Source: Staphylococcus lutrae
Lineage (GTDB): Bacteria; Bacillota; Bacilli; Staphylococcales; Staphylococcaceae
Assembly (NCBI RefSeq): GCF_002101335.1
Contig: NZ_CP020773.1
Location: 1,178,001-1,242,000, forward strand
Length of the DNA stretch: 64,000 bases
Direction of reading: 5' to 3'
Within the stretch, counting starts at the first letter, position 1, and each line of letters starts with the position of its first letter. The position numbers were made by a program, and so were the translations under genes. Shown piece after piece: positions 34,352 through 42,727 of this stretch. Below the pieces are notes generated by a model that did not search any database, was not told where the DNA came from, and saw only the letters and a program-made list of their open reading frames with translations.

Positions 34352-34852
34352 ATGAAACAATGGCACCTTATCCTTTATACAGGATTAGTCGGAGGCGTTT
34401 TGTCCGGTATTGTCAAACTCGGTTGGGAAGTGATGTTACCGCCTCGTACCCCTGAGCGCAATGCGACAAACCCACCTCAAATGTTGCTACAACAACTTGG
34501 CTTCAGCGATGACTTTACTCATCAAACATATACGTTCTCACAAATGCACTTGCCTTGGGTCAGTTTTATCGTACATTTTGGTTTTTCCATTGTGATTGCA
34601 GTGATTTATTGCTTAGTCGTCCAAAAATATGCCACACTCGCTATCGGAAAAGGGGCTCTTTTCGGTGTCCTTATTTGGATTCTCTTTCACTTAATTCTCA
34701 TGCCAGGACTGCACACCGTTCCTGCTGCTTGGAATCAACCTTTCCAAGAACATTTTTCCGAACTTTTTGGTCACATCGTGTGGATGATGACTATCGATGG
34801 TGTACGACGATTGTATCTTAACCAGTCGCCTCACCCCACTTCAATTGAATAG
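34352..34852 (+). CDS. YagU-family inner-membrane protein
   Basis: This 166-residue protein has about four membrane spans. YagU features are ILYTGLVGGVLSGIVKLGWEVMLPPRTPERN at the N terminus and FGVLIWILFHLILMPGLHTVPAAWNQPF, followed by FGHIVWMMTIDGVRR. E. coli YagU is linked to acid tolerance, but the mechanism is unknown. The start is ATG 34352, after GGAGGAATGCTTA; an in-frame TTG at 34337 overlaps that box. It looks monocistronic. Confidence 0.82.
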   Translation: MKQWHLILYTGLVGGVLSGIVKLGWEVMLPPRTPERNATNPPQMLLQQLGFSDDFTHQTYTFSQMHLPWVSFIVHFGFSIVIAVIYCLVVQKYATLAIGKGALFGVLIWILFHLILMPGLHTVPAAWNQPFQEHFSELFGHIVWMMTIDGVRRLYLNQSPHPTSIE

Positions 34853-34930
34853 CTAAACATTAGCATACACTGGATTTATGACACCCTCATTGGCAATTAC
34901 TGTTGTCGAACATTCTATGGATAAGAGACT

Positions 34931-34946
34931 TTTAATAGTTGGTTAA
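34931..34946 (+). promoter_or_regulatory. SaeR-like box upstream of toxin-like gene 1
   Basis: TTTAA-TAGTTG-GTTAA matches the SaeR direct repeat GTTAA-N6-GTTAA except for one base, with exact six-base spacing. It lies 64 bases before the start codon. The same arrangement precedes toxin-like gene 2. Confidence 0.5.
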
Positions 34947-35009
34947 TGGCCATGTCATAGCATGCACTGTAAACTGTGATTTACCACATAAAGAAAAGAG
35001 GATACATCA

Positions 35010-35543
35010 ATGAAAATTAAACAACTTTTTCTTGCAAGTGTTGCAACGACTACATTATTCAGTGGTGGTGTTCAACTACTTGATTCAAACTTTTCAGGCT
35101 ATTCAGCGTTAGCAGCTGAAAACAAAGCGACAGATTCAAGTGTCAAAGCACTTTATGAACGTTACAGTAAACCCTATATTAATCATTTAAAAGAAGAAAA
35201 CAAAAATTGGAGCGCTGTAAGTGCACCAAGAAACAAAAATCAAGTTCGTATACTCGTTGAAGGTTTTTATACTAAAGGTACTGGGGTCGAACGTAAGCAT
35301 GCACATGTCACATTGCCTAAAGGTGAAATCACATTGAAAGAGCTCGATCATATCGTTCGTTACGCTGCTGTCAACTTTGGACTATATCAGTCTGGCAAAC
35401 CAACCCGTGGAGAAATGCTTGCTTTTAGAACTGACAAAGATCGCTATACATTAGAATTGCATAAACCATTACAACCTCATCGAGAAAACGTCAAAATCAA
35501 CACCGAAGATCTCGTCCTGGTTGCTTTCCATATTCAAGAATAG
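35010..35543 (+). CDS. Secreted superantigen-like (SSL) beta-grasp protein 1
   Basis: This 177-residue protein has a signal peptide cut near ALAA-ENK (about residue 36), leaving some 141 residues. A short helical lead (VKALYERYSKPYINHLKEEN) is followed by the toxin beta-grasp domain. GEITLKELDHIVRYAAVNFGLY, YTLELHKPLQPHREN and INTEDLVLVAFHIQ are the conserved segments of SSL and superantigen C-terminal domains. SSL proteins are about 230 residues because they also have an N-terminal OB fold; there is no room for a complete OB fold here. It is followed by a close paralogue and has a SaeR-like box. An immune-evasion role is inferred; the host target is unknown. Confidence 0.75.
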   Translation: MKIKQLFLASVATTTLFSGGVQLLDSNFSGYSALAAENKATDSSVKALYERYSKPYINHLKEENKNWSAVSAPRNKNQVRILVEGFYTKGTGVERKHAHVTLPKGEITLKELDHIVRYAAVNFGLYQSGKPTRGEMLAFRTDKDRYTLELHKPLQPHRENVKINTEDLVLVAFHIQE

Positions 35544-35650
35544 TCTAAATTTAACACCCTATGCTAAAATACAATTTCAAAAGCAAAAACTAAATTATTG
35601 AAATATAATAATATTAATATTAATGTTTTATAATTAAACGGTAAGATGTT

Positions 35651-35666
35651 TTTAATGATTGGTTAA
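35651..35666 (+). promoter_or_regulatory. SaeR-like box upstream of toxin-like gene 2
   Basis: TTTAA-TGATTG-GTTAA repeats the arrangement of the first gene at nearly the same distance (64 bases) from the start codon. The leader between box and gene is also duplicated. Confidence 0.5.
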
Positions 35667-35729
35667 TAGTCAATAAAAGCCATAACCTGTAAACTGTAAT
35701 TAATCAAATAAAGAAAAGAGGATACATCA

Positions 35730-36263
35730 ATGAAAATCAAACAACTTTTTCTTTCCGGCATTACAGTAGCTGCATTATTCAGTATTGGTCTACAACAGCT
35801 TGATTCACAGAGTTCAGGAAATACTGCAGTCGCAGCTGAAACAAAAGCCACAAACCCCAATGTAAAATCCTTATTTGAGCGTTACAGTAAACCAAATATT
35901 AACAATTTAAAAGAAGAGAACAACCATTGGAAACACACGAGTGCAACATCAAACAATGAGCAAGTCAGTTTATTTGTAGAAGGGTTCCATAAAGATGGGA
36001 ACAAATTGACACGTAAAGGTGTAGAGGTCACATTACCAAAAGGTGAAATCACATTGAAGGAACTCGATCACATCGTTCGCCATACGGTGGTTAACTTTGG
36101 TTTATATCAATCAGATCAGGCGTCAAAAGGCTTAATTACTGTCTTTAGAAGTGATGAAGATCGTTATACATTTGAATTGCAAAAACCATTACAACAGCAT
36201 AGAGAAAACGTTAAAATTAAAACGGAAGACCTTGCTATAGCTTCATTTTATTTTGAAAACTAA
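35730..36263 (+). CDS. Secreted superantigen-like (SSL) beta-grasp protein 2
   Basis: This is a 177-residue paralogue of the previous gene with the same signal peptide start (MKIKQLFL) and an identical ribosome-binding leader (AAAGAAAAGAGGATACATCA). Mature features are VKSLFERYSKPNINNLKEEN, GEITLKELDHIVRHTVVNFGLY, YTFELQKPLQQHREN and IKTEDLAIASF. Most differences from copy 1 fall between the helical lead and ITLKELD, the surface likely to meet a ligand. The pair arose by tandem duplication of gene plus promoter. It has its own strong terminator. Confidence 0.75.
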   Translation: MKIKQLFLSGITVAALFSIGLQQLDSQSSGNTAVAAETKATNPNVKSLFERYSKPNINNLKEENNHWKHTSATSNNEQVSLFVEGFHKDGNKLTRKGVEVTLPKGEITLKELDHIVRHTVVNFGLYQSDQASKGLITVFRSDEDRYTFELQKPLQQHRENVKIKTEDLAIASFYFEN

Positions 36264-36290
36264 TCCAATAACATTGTAAGTCAAACTTCT

Positions 36291-36332
36291 GCTTCAAAAT
36301 TGTCATTTTTAACGACAATTTTGAAGCTTTTT
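36291..36332 (+). terminator. Terminator of toxin-like gene 2
   Basis: GCTTCAAAATTGTC and GACAATTTTGAAGC form a perfect 14-base stem followed by a T run. Confidence 0.85.
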
Positions 36333-36519
36333 AACTCATTTATCTCCCCTCTTTCCTTTAAATTGATACAAATTTTCAAGAGTATATCAGTTTCTCAACT
36401 TTTTACATCAAAAATAGTGCCAGTGTATCAACCAAGAAATCGTTCATATCTCTAAATCCATTCCGCTTAAATTACCAACTCTTTACACTATATAACGTCT
36501 CACTGCTTGTCATATGTAT

Positions 36520-37257
36520 CTAATCTATAGATTTCACGCGTGATATCATCAGTTCAGCATGTTCATGAGGAACATACCATTTATTGACCATAATTGGATT
36601 GAGATCGTAGGCATACATTTTCTCTACAATCAACCAGCATTGATGCCCACCGTCAAAAACGAATGAATCACTACCAAAATGTGGCTCTTCTGTTATTGAA
36701 CACTTCAAATTGGATTGCGTCGCATGCTGATAGATTGTTTTTTCAACAAATTCAATCATATGTGCTTCGTGCTGTGCCTGAATATTAAATGTCTCAATGA
36801 CATAAAAAGGGATAAAAGTGAAACAAAATGCATCTGCGTCCTGAGATGTTCGATCTTCGCATTGATAATACCGTTCCATTGCGATGACGGCTTTAGGATG
36901 GTTGGGGAAAAGATGATTCGTATACTCACTTTCTAAATCGACACGATAGTTGACTGAACGAATTGCCATCGGTACAGTCGTCAGTTGTTCAAGTGGGTGA
37001 TGAAATGTCTCAATACTCGTCACTTGATGTGTCCGTGATTGAGGAAGTACAAAATGACCTTTCCCACGAATACTTTCGACGACACCGTCTTCTGTTAATA
37101 TCTTAATCGCTTGGCGTAACGTCATACGACTCACTCCAAAACGTTCACATAATTCTTTTTCAGTAGGTAGTGCTTGTCCGCTCGGAAATTTTCCCATTTG
37201 AATTTCCTCATATAATGTATTGTAAATCATTAAAAACTTTGGCTTTGATTGCCCCAC
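36520..37257 (-). CDS. GntR/HutC-family regulator
   Basis: This 245-residue regulator has an N-terminal winged helix (QALPTEKELCERFGVSRMTLRQAIKIL) with the wing GVVESIRGKGHFV. A UTRA-like effector domain follows (VIAMERYYQCEDRT; ENTIYQ-type region near residues 165-180). The start is GTG 37257, nine bases after GGAGG. It is divergent from toxin-like gene 3 and stands between toxin paralogues. Its upstream region has two TATATGT words, 37312-37318 and 37332-37338, as possible half-sites. Whether it controls the toxins or a remote operon cannot be told. Confidence 0.75.
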   Translation of the reverse strand: MGQSKPKFLMIYNTLYEEIQMGKFPSGQALPTEKELCERFGVSRMTLRQAIKILTEDGVVESIRGKGHFVLPQSRTHQVTSIETFHHPLEQLTTVPMAIRSVNYRVDLESEYTNHLFPNHPKAVIAMERYYQCEDRTSQDADAFCFTFIPFYVIETFNIQAQHEAHMIEFVEKTIYQHATQSNLKCSITEEPHFGSDSFVFDGGHQCWLIVEKMYAYDLNPIMVNKWYVPHEHAELMISRVKSID

Positions 37258-37414
37258 ACCGATACACCTCCAAACAATTTCTAGTCATTTCTATCATACA
37301 ATAGCCCATACTATATGTCATATCCCTTCGCTATATGTGTAGAAGCCCTTGATTCTCCCATGTATCACCACACCTTTAAAATATTTTAATTTTATAAACA
37401 AACAATAAGATTTT

Positions 37415-37430
37415 ATTAATAAAAAATTAA
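37415..37430 (+). promoter_or_regulatory. Weak SaeR-like box upstream of toxin-like gene 3
   Basis: ATTAA-TAAAAA-ATTAA keeps the six-base spacing of the SaeR repeat, but both halves begin with A. The local sequence is very AT-rich, so this may be chance. Confidence 0.25.
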
Positions 37431-37498
37431 TGGTAAATAGGTTAAATGCCCTGTACAATTTAAATATAATATAACATCAATGAAAAGAGGAAACATCT

Positions 37499-38029
37499 AT
37501 GAACATTAAAACATTATTCGCTTCAAGCCTTGTTGCTGCCTCTCTATTCGGTGCAACACAACCTGCATTCGCAGCTGAAATACTCACACCTGATACAAGC
37601 CAAGAAATCAAAACAACAAATCCTGAAGTCAAAAAATTATACGAACGTTATAGCCAGTCTAAAATCGGTGATCGTGTAGAAAAACATGGGAACTGGCACT
37701 TCTCACAACAACCTGTAAAAAGTAATCAAGTCAGATTAAATCTCCAAGGTACATATCATATTGGTGCCAATGCCTATCATCCAAAACGTCATGTGACATT
37801 AGATAAAGGTAAAATCACATTAAAAGAGCTCGATCATATCGTTCGCTATGCGCATGTCTCATATGGTTTATACGAATCTGATACATTGCCACAAGGTAAA
37901 ATCGTTATCCATACAAAAGATCATAACTTCTACACACTGGAAGTTCATAAACCACTACAAAGTCATAGAGAAAATGTTGAGATAAATATTGAAGACTTAA
38001 CTCATATCACATACGATATACAAGCGTAA
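37499..38029 (+). CDS. Secreted superantigen-like (SSL) beta-grasp protein 3
   Basis: This is a 176-residue, more distant paralogue of the two preceding proteins. The signal peptide ends AFA-AEI (about 26). A 20-residue acidic/Thr lead comes next, then VKKLYERYSQSKIGDRV, GKITLKELDHIVRYAHVSYGLY, YTLEVHKPLQSHREN and INIEDLTHITYDIQ. The beta-grasp signature is as clear as in SSL proteins, but again no full OB fold fits. AGAGGAAAC precedes the ATG. The gene lies after a divergent GntR regulator and before a convergent amidase gene. Confidence 0.75.
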   Translation: MNIKTLFASSLVAASLFGATQPAFAAEILTPDTSQEIKTTNPEVKKLYERYSQSKIGDRVEKHGNWHFSQQPVKSNQVRLNLQGTYHIGANAYHPKRHVTLDKGKITLKELDHIVRYAHVSYGLYESDTLPQGKIVIHTKDHNFYTLEVHKPLQSHRENVEINIEDLTHITYDIQA

Positions 38030-38165
38030 CCAATCACCGAGAACATCCTTCGCATATCTTAACTTCAACATTTCACATCTACTTAAGTCTACGATAATAC
38101 CTATATCGATTTAAATAGATGAACTGGAATATTATTAGTAGCAGGTATAACATAATCACAAATGA

Positions 38166-38220
38166 ACGCCCTTCAATAGTGCCATTTCTCAATGATTCTA
38201 TTGAAGGGCGTCTTTCATTT
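38166..38220 (+). terminator. Terminator of toxin-like gene 3
   Basis: ACGCCCTTCAATAG and CTATTGAAGGGCGT form a perfect 14-base stem, followed by CTTTCATTTT. Confidence 0.75.
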
Positions 38221-38237
38221 TATGGGATGAAGTTGAT

Positions 38238-38978
38238 TTATAACATTTGTTGATAGTGATATTTTACGAGTTCAAAAAATTGATCCATATCATAACCCCA
38301 ACGTGCGAAATATTCAATTGGATCAACATGTGTTGTCCCACCCCAATATTTATGAACCGCATAATGACTAATAATAGAGCCTACACCTTCTTGACGATCT
38401 GCAAGTGTCGGTTCAATATTATTTTGTTTTAACATGTAGGCTGCGAGCCACGCCTGGTTGTTTACAGACCGTGCAAAATCATCAAAAGTATATGCCCGAA
38501 CAACCTCGATTTGATAAAAGTAAGGGTTGGCTTGTTTTCCTGCTCCCCATACTAAATACTTCGAAGGGGCTGTCAGATGAATCTCCTTTGAATCTACAAA
38601 AGCATGTACAAACGCCCGATCATAAGTTGCATACATGCGATCGACCCATTCATTCAAAGAACGGTAATCCTCCCCAACTTCATGAATGACGACCCCAATA
38701 TACGTTCCATGTTTATAAGGTAACTGAGGTAAGGTGTCCATACGTGGATCTTTAACTACAGGAGAGTGACCCAAATGCGTACTAATAATATACTGATTCA
38801 CATTCGGATATGGTAGCGGTGGAAGCCCTTGTGAATGATTCGTTGCTGCACTGGCTTCCGCCATGAAAGCAGGCATACCGAACAATGATCTTGTATAAAC
38901 TGTCGGTGTCAAACACAACGTGGTTAGAGTCACAACAATAGATAGAGATGAAGCAAAAAAACGTTTGAACATATCCAT
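38238..38978 (-). CDS. Secreted single-domain N-acetylmuramoyl-L-alanine amidase (Atl AmiA type)
   Basis: This protein of about 246 residues has a signal peptide (FKRFFASSLSIVVTLTTLCL) and one Amidase_2 domain close to the AmiA domain of the staphylococcal autolysin. Zinc-site residues are intact: His in VVIHEVGED, the catalytic Glu in YQIEVV, His in HYAVHKYWGGTTHVDP and the following Asp. FVHAFVDSKEIHLTAPSKYLVWGAG matches Atl closely. It should cut the MurNAc-L-Ala bond. No GW/SH3b repeats or LPXTG are present, so surface retention is unexplained. The start is taken at ATG 38978 (38972 also possible) after AAAGGTG. It is convergent with toxin-like gene 3. Confidence 0.82.
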   Translation of the reverse strand: MDMFKRFFASSLSIVVTLTTLCLTPTVYTRSLFGMPAFMAEASAATNHSQGLPPLPYPNVNQYIISTHLGHSPVVKDPRMDTLPQLPYKHGTYIGVVIHEVGEDYRSLNEWVDRMYATYDRAFVHAFVDSKEIHLTAPSKYLVWGAGKQANPYFYQIEVVRAYTFDDFARSVNNQAWLAAYMLKQNNIEPTLADRQEGVGSIISHYAVHKYWGGTTHVDPIEYFARWGYDMDQFFELVKYHYQQML

Positions 38979-39326
38979 CACACCTTTCACTTTTTTAAAT
39001 TTTAAAATACAAATATCATATAATTCTTTTATAAAATAAATATCTCCTGCATACAAATCAAAGTCAAGTGTTTTATGATTTTAAAAACGTCATTTTACAC
39101 CTATAAAAACCATCTTTTCCCTTCAAAATCCTTAGTCATGCCTCTTAATAATCCTATTTTTTATGCGACACACACCTATCATTGTTCATTTGCACTGACA
39201 TCTTTTTGTATTCAATGACCACGCCCCTCAATTGATCCATATATCATTTTAAAAATAACAACACGCACTCCATGGTTAAGTTGTTCAAATATTTGACGCA
39301 ATTTATAAATAGTTTATTGAAAATAC

Positions 39327-39355
39327 TTTACCTTACTCATTGTATGTAATATAAT
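39327..39355 (+). promoter_or_regulatory. Promoter of adhE
   Basis: TTTACC (39327-39332), a 17-base spacer and a perfect TATAAT (39350-39355) lie immediately upstream of the Rex operator. The remaining 38979-39326 stretch shows no gene. Confidence 0.65.
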
Positions 39356-39357
39356 GT

Positions 39358-39375
39358 TTGTGAATTAATTCACAA
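39358..39375. promoter_or_regulatory. Rex operator of adhE
   Basis: TTGTGAATTAATTCACAA is a perfect 18-base palindrome and a full match to the Rex consensus. It starts two bases after the -10 element and covers the expected transcription start, so bound Rex would block initiation. Confidence 0.88.
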
Positions 39376-39396
39376 TATTTTTAGGAGGAATGCCTT

Positions 39397-41994
39397 ATGA
39401 TGACAGCTTTAGCAACACAACAACCGGCAACAGATGTGATTGAAATGGTTCAAACTTTAACTGAAAATGGAAAAAAAGCACTCAAAGCACTTGCGTCAAA
39501 GTCACAACAGGAAATTGATACAATTGTCCATGAAATGAGTATTGCCGCAGTAGATCAACATATGCCACTGGCTAAAATGGCATTTGAAGAAACGGGTCGC
39601 GGTATCTATGAAGACAAAGCGATTAAAAACTTATACGCGTCTGAATATATCTGGCACTCTATTAAAGATAATAAAACAGTCGGTATCATTGGTGAAGACA
39701 CACAAAAAGGCTTAACGTACGTCGCCGAACCGGTGGGCATTATCTGCGGTGTCACACCGACGACCAATCCTACTTCCACAACGATTTTCAAAGCGATGAT
39801 TGCGATTAAAACTGGAAACCCTATCATTTTTGCTTTTCACCCGAGCGCACAACAATCCTCTAAAGCAGCAGCACAATGTGTATTAGACGCAGCAGTGAAA
39901 GCAGGTGCCCCTCCTCACGCCATTCAATGGATCGAACATCCTTCAATTGCTGCAACACAACAATTAATGAATCATGAAGACGTGGCACTGGTATTAGCAA
40001 CAGGGGGATCAGGCATGGTGAAATCCGCCTACTCAACAGGCAAACCGGCTTTAGGTGTCGGCCCTGGTAATGTTCCCGCTTATATTGAAAAAACGGCTCA
40101 AATCCAACGTGCGGTCAATGATATCATTGGTTCTAAAACTTTTGACAATGGCATGATTTGTGCTTCTGAACAAGCCGTGATTGTAGATAAAGCCGTTTAT
40201 GAGACAGTCAAAAAAGAATTTAAAGCACATCAATGCTACTTTGTGACCGCTAAAGAGCGTCCATTATTAGAACAAGCAATGATGAACGAACGTAAAACTG
40301 GTGTCTGCGCAGATATTGTCGGGAATGCCGCAACGGAAATCGCTCGTAAAGCGGGAATCCAAGTTCCTGAAGGCACAAAACTACTGATTGTCGAACTCGA
40401 AGGTGTGGGTGAATCCTATCCTTTATCAAGAGAAAAGTTATCTCCTGTTCTCGCTATGGTCAAAGCCACTTCTTCAACACATGCTTTTGAACTTTGTGAG
40501 GGTATGTTGTCACTCGGTGGCCTCGGTCATACTGCCGTCATCCATTCAGAAGATCCAACGCTTCAACAATCATTCGGTATGCGTATGAAAGCGTGTCGCA
40601 TCCTCGTCAACACCCCTTCTGCTGTAGGAGGAATCGGTGATATGTACAATGAACTCATCCCTTCTTTAACATTAGGTTGTGGTTCATACGGTAAAAATTC
40701 AGTGTCACACAATGTCTCAGCTATCGACTTGATCAACATCAAAACAATCGCACAACGACGCAACAACATGCAATGGTTCAAATTACCCCCCAAAGTGTAT
40801 TTCGAAAAAAACGCGCTCATGTATCTGACAGAGATGGCACAGGCTGAACGTGTCATGCTAATTTGTGACCCCGGCATGGTCGAATTCGGATATGCTGAAC
40901 GCGTTGAAAGTGTATTACGTCGCCGCGCGCAAACACCACAAATCAAAATATTTAGCGATGTCGAACCTAACCCTTCAACTGACACCGTTTACCGTGGCTT
41001 GGATATGATGACACAGTTCAAACCAGATACAATCATCGCACTGGGTGGGGGTTCTGCCATGGATGCTGCGAAAGCCATGTGGATGTTTTTTGAACACCCT
41101 GAAACTTCTTTCTTCGGCGCGAAACAAAAATTTTTGGACATTCGTAAACGTACCTATCAAATTGGTAAACCAGAAAATGCCAAATTCATCTGTATTCCGA
41201 CAACTTCAGGTACAGGTTCAGAAGTGACACCTTTCGCAGTCATTACTGACAGTGAAACGCATGTCAAATACCCTTTAGCTGATTATGCATTAACACCTGA
41301 TATTGCGATTGTCGATCCTCAATTTGTCATGAGTGTTCCTCAAAGTGTCACTGCCGATACGGGCATGGATGTACTCACTCATGCGATTGAGTCCTATGTT
41401 TCGGTCATGGCATCCGATTATACACGTGGTTTAAGTTTGCAAGCCATTCAGCTGACTTTTGACTACTTAAAATCATCTGTCAAAGAAGGGGATGCGTTAT
41501 CAAGAGAAAAAATGCATAATGCATCCACTTTAGCAGGTATGGCGTTTGCAAATGCATTTTTAGGGATTAGCCACTCCATCGCACACAAAATCGGTGGAGA
41601 ATATGGGATTCCACACGGAAGAACGAATGCCATTCTACTTCCACACGTTATTCGCTATAATGCGAAAGACCCACAAAAACATGCGCTCTTTCCAAAATAT
41701 GAATATTTTAGAGCCCATACAGACTATGCGGATATTGCAAAGCATTTAGGACTACCGGGTCAAACAACTGAAGAACTCGTGGAAGCTTTAGCAACAGCTG
41801 TTGATCAACTTGGACGTGATATCGGTATCGAGATGAATCTCAAAGCGCAAGGTGTCACTGAAGACGTGCTTGCTACGACGGTCGATCGTATGGCCGCATT
41901 AGCTTACGAAGATCAATGTACGACAGCCAATCCGAAAGAACCCTTAATTAGTGAACTAAAGGACATTATTTTAGCCGCATATGAAGCCAAATAG
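39397..41994 (+). CDS. adhE: Bifunctional aldehyde-alcohol dehydrogenase AdhE
   Basis: This 865-residue fermentative enzyme reduces acetyl-CoA to acetaldehyde and then ethanol, regenerating NAD+. The N-terminal aldehyde dehydrogenase half has VAEPVGIICGVTPTTNPTS and the catalytic Cys255 in NGMICASEQ. The C-terminal iron alcohol dehydrogenase half has ALGGGSAMDAAKAMW, TSGTGSEVTPFAVITD, DTGMDVLTHAIESYVS and GISHSIAHKIGGEYGIPHG with the iron-binding histidines. AGGAGG precedes two adjacent ATG codons (39397 and 39400). A perfect Rex site at the promoter predicts induction under low oxygen or high NADH. Confidence 0.95.
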   Translation: MMTALATQQPATDVIEMVQTLTENGKKALKALASKSQQEIDTIVHEMSIAAVDQHMPLAKMAFEETGRGIYEDKAIKNLYASEYIWHSIKDNKTVGIIGEDTQKGLTYVAEPVGIICGVTPTTNPTSTTIFKAMIAIKTGNPIIFAFHPSAQQSSKAAAQCVLDAAVKAGAPPHAIQWIEHPSIAATQQLMNHEDVALVLATGGSGMVKSAYSTGKPALGVGPGNVPAYIEKTAQIQRAVNDIIGSKTFDNGMICASEQAVIVDKAVYETVKKEFKAHQCYFVTAKERPLLEQAMMNERKTGVCADIVGNAATEIARKAGIQVPEGTKLLIVELEGVGESYPLSREKLSPVLAMVKATSSTHAFELCEGMLSLGGLGHTAVIHSEDPTLQQSFGMRMKACRILVNTPSAVGGIGDMYNELIPSLTLGCGSYGKNSVSHNVSAIDLINIKTIAQRRNNMQWFKLPPKVYFEKNALMYLTEMAQAERVMLICDPGMVEFGYAERVESVLRRRAQTPQIKIFSDVEPNPSTDTVYRGLDMMTQFKPDTIIALGGGSAMDAAKAMWMFFEHPETSFFGAKQKFLDIRKRTYQIGKPENAKFICIPTTSGTGSEVTPFAVITDSETHVKYPLADYALTPDIAIVDPQFVMSVPQSVTADTGMDVLTHAIESYVSVMASDYTRGLSLQAIQLTFDYLKSSVKEGDALSREKMHNASTLAGMAFANAFLGISHSIAHKIGGEYGIPHGRTNAILLPHVIRYNAKDPQKHALFPKYEYFRAHTDYADIAKHLGLPGQTTEELVEALATAVDQLGRDIGIEMNLKAQGVTEDVLATTVDRMAALAYEDQCTTANPKEPLISELKDIILAAYEAK

Positions 41995-42092
41995 ACAACA
42001 TCCCCTTAAATACGAATCATAAGTAGGCGCACGCTGCATGAAAACGCACGTTTGACATATCGCGTTCAGACAGCACAACTTATCAAAACGAG

Positions 42093-42132
42093 GCGGGATA
42101 TCATCTTATATTCAGACAAGATGTTGTCCCGC
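42093..42132 (+). terminator. Possible terminator of adhE
   Basis: GCGGGATATCATCTT and AAGATGTTGTCCCGC pair with two mismatches. The following T run is short (TTCAATCG), so termination strength is uncertain. Confidence 0.5.
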
Positions 42133-42240
42133 TTCAATCGTGTCATGCAAACATTGATACAACATTCTTTTTCAGCATAGTAATTCATTAGATTTCACGA
42201 TATTAATATGAGAATATATCAATAAGAAGGAGGAATGTAA

Positions 42241-42564
42241 ATGTCTATTACATCTGAAAAACTGCTCGCTTCTCTATGCTATTTCAGCGCATTTTTTGCA
42301 CCAATCTTGTTTCCTATCATTGTATGGATTGTCGCGATGCCTTCAGTCTCAACACATGCAAAAAAAGCCTTGATTTACCATATTTTGCCTTACTTTCTGT
42401 TAGTAGCGACCCTCATTTGTTTTGTCTCAACCGACTTTATCAAACCAGATGGGCTCACCATCCTTCCGATCCTACTCGGGGTCATTTTCATCCTCGCGAT
42501 ACTCTGGTGCTTTATTTATAACTTATATTGTGGCATTAAAGTACTACTCCTTGAACAAATTTAA
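42241..42564 (+). CDS. DUF4870-like small membrane protein
   Basis: This is a 107-residue protein with three hydrophobic spans. The opening EKLLASLCYFSAFFAPILFPIIVWIV, a second span and a third ending in YNLYCGIKVLLLE follow the pattern of DUF4870/Tic20-like small membrane proteins. AAGGAGGAATGTAA precedes the ATG and a very strong hairpin terminator follows, supporting a real monocistronic gene. Its function is unknown. Confidence 0.65.
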   Translation: MSITSEKLLASLCYFSAFFAPILFPIIVWIVAMPSVSTHAKKALIYHILPYFLLVATLICFVSTDFIKPDGLTILPILLGVIFILAILWCFIYNLYCGIKVLLLEQI

Positions 42565-42607
42565 AACCTGTTTCACCCATTGTACACACGGTGTATGTCG
42601 ACATCCA

Positions 42608-42655
42608 AAATACCCCCTTATCATTGAACAAAACAACGATAAGGGGGTATTTTTT
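42608..42655. terminator. Strong terminator between convergent genes
   Basis: AAATACCCCCTTATC and GATAAGGGGGTATTT form a perfect 15-base stem followed on the plus strand by TTTT. It mainly serves the small membrane-protein gene. Confidence 0.85.
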
Positions 42656-42727
42656 AATCATTTCGAAGTTTGATATGGGGTCAAACATTTTATTGTATCC
42701 TCAACGCACGTAAGAAATCATCCGATG

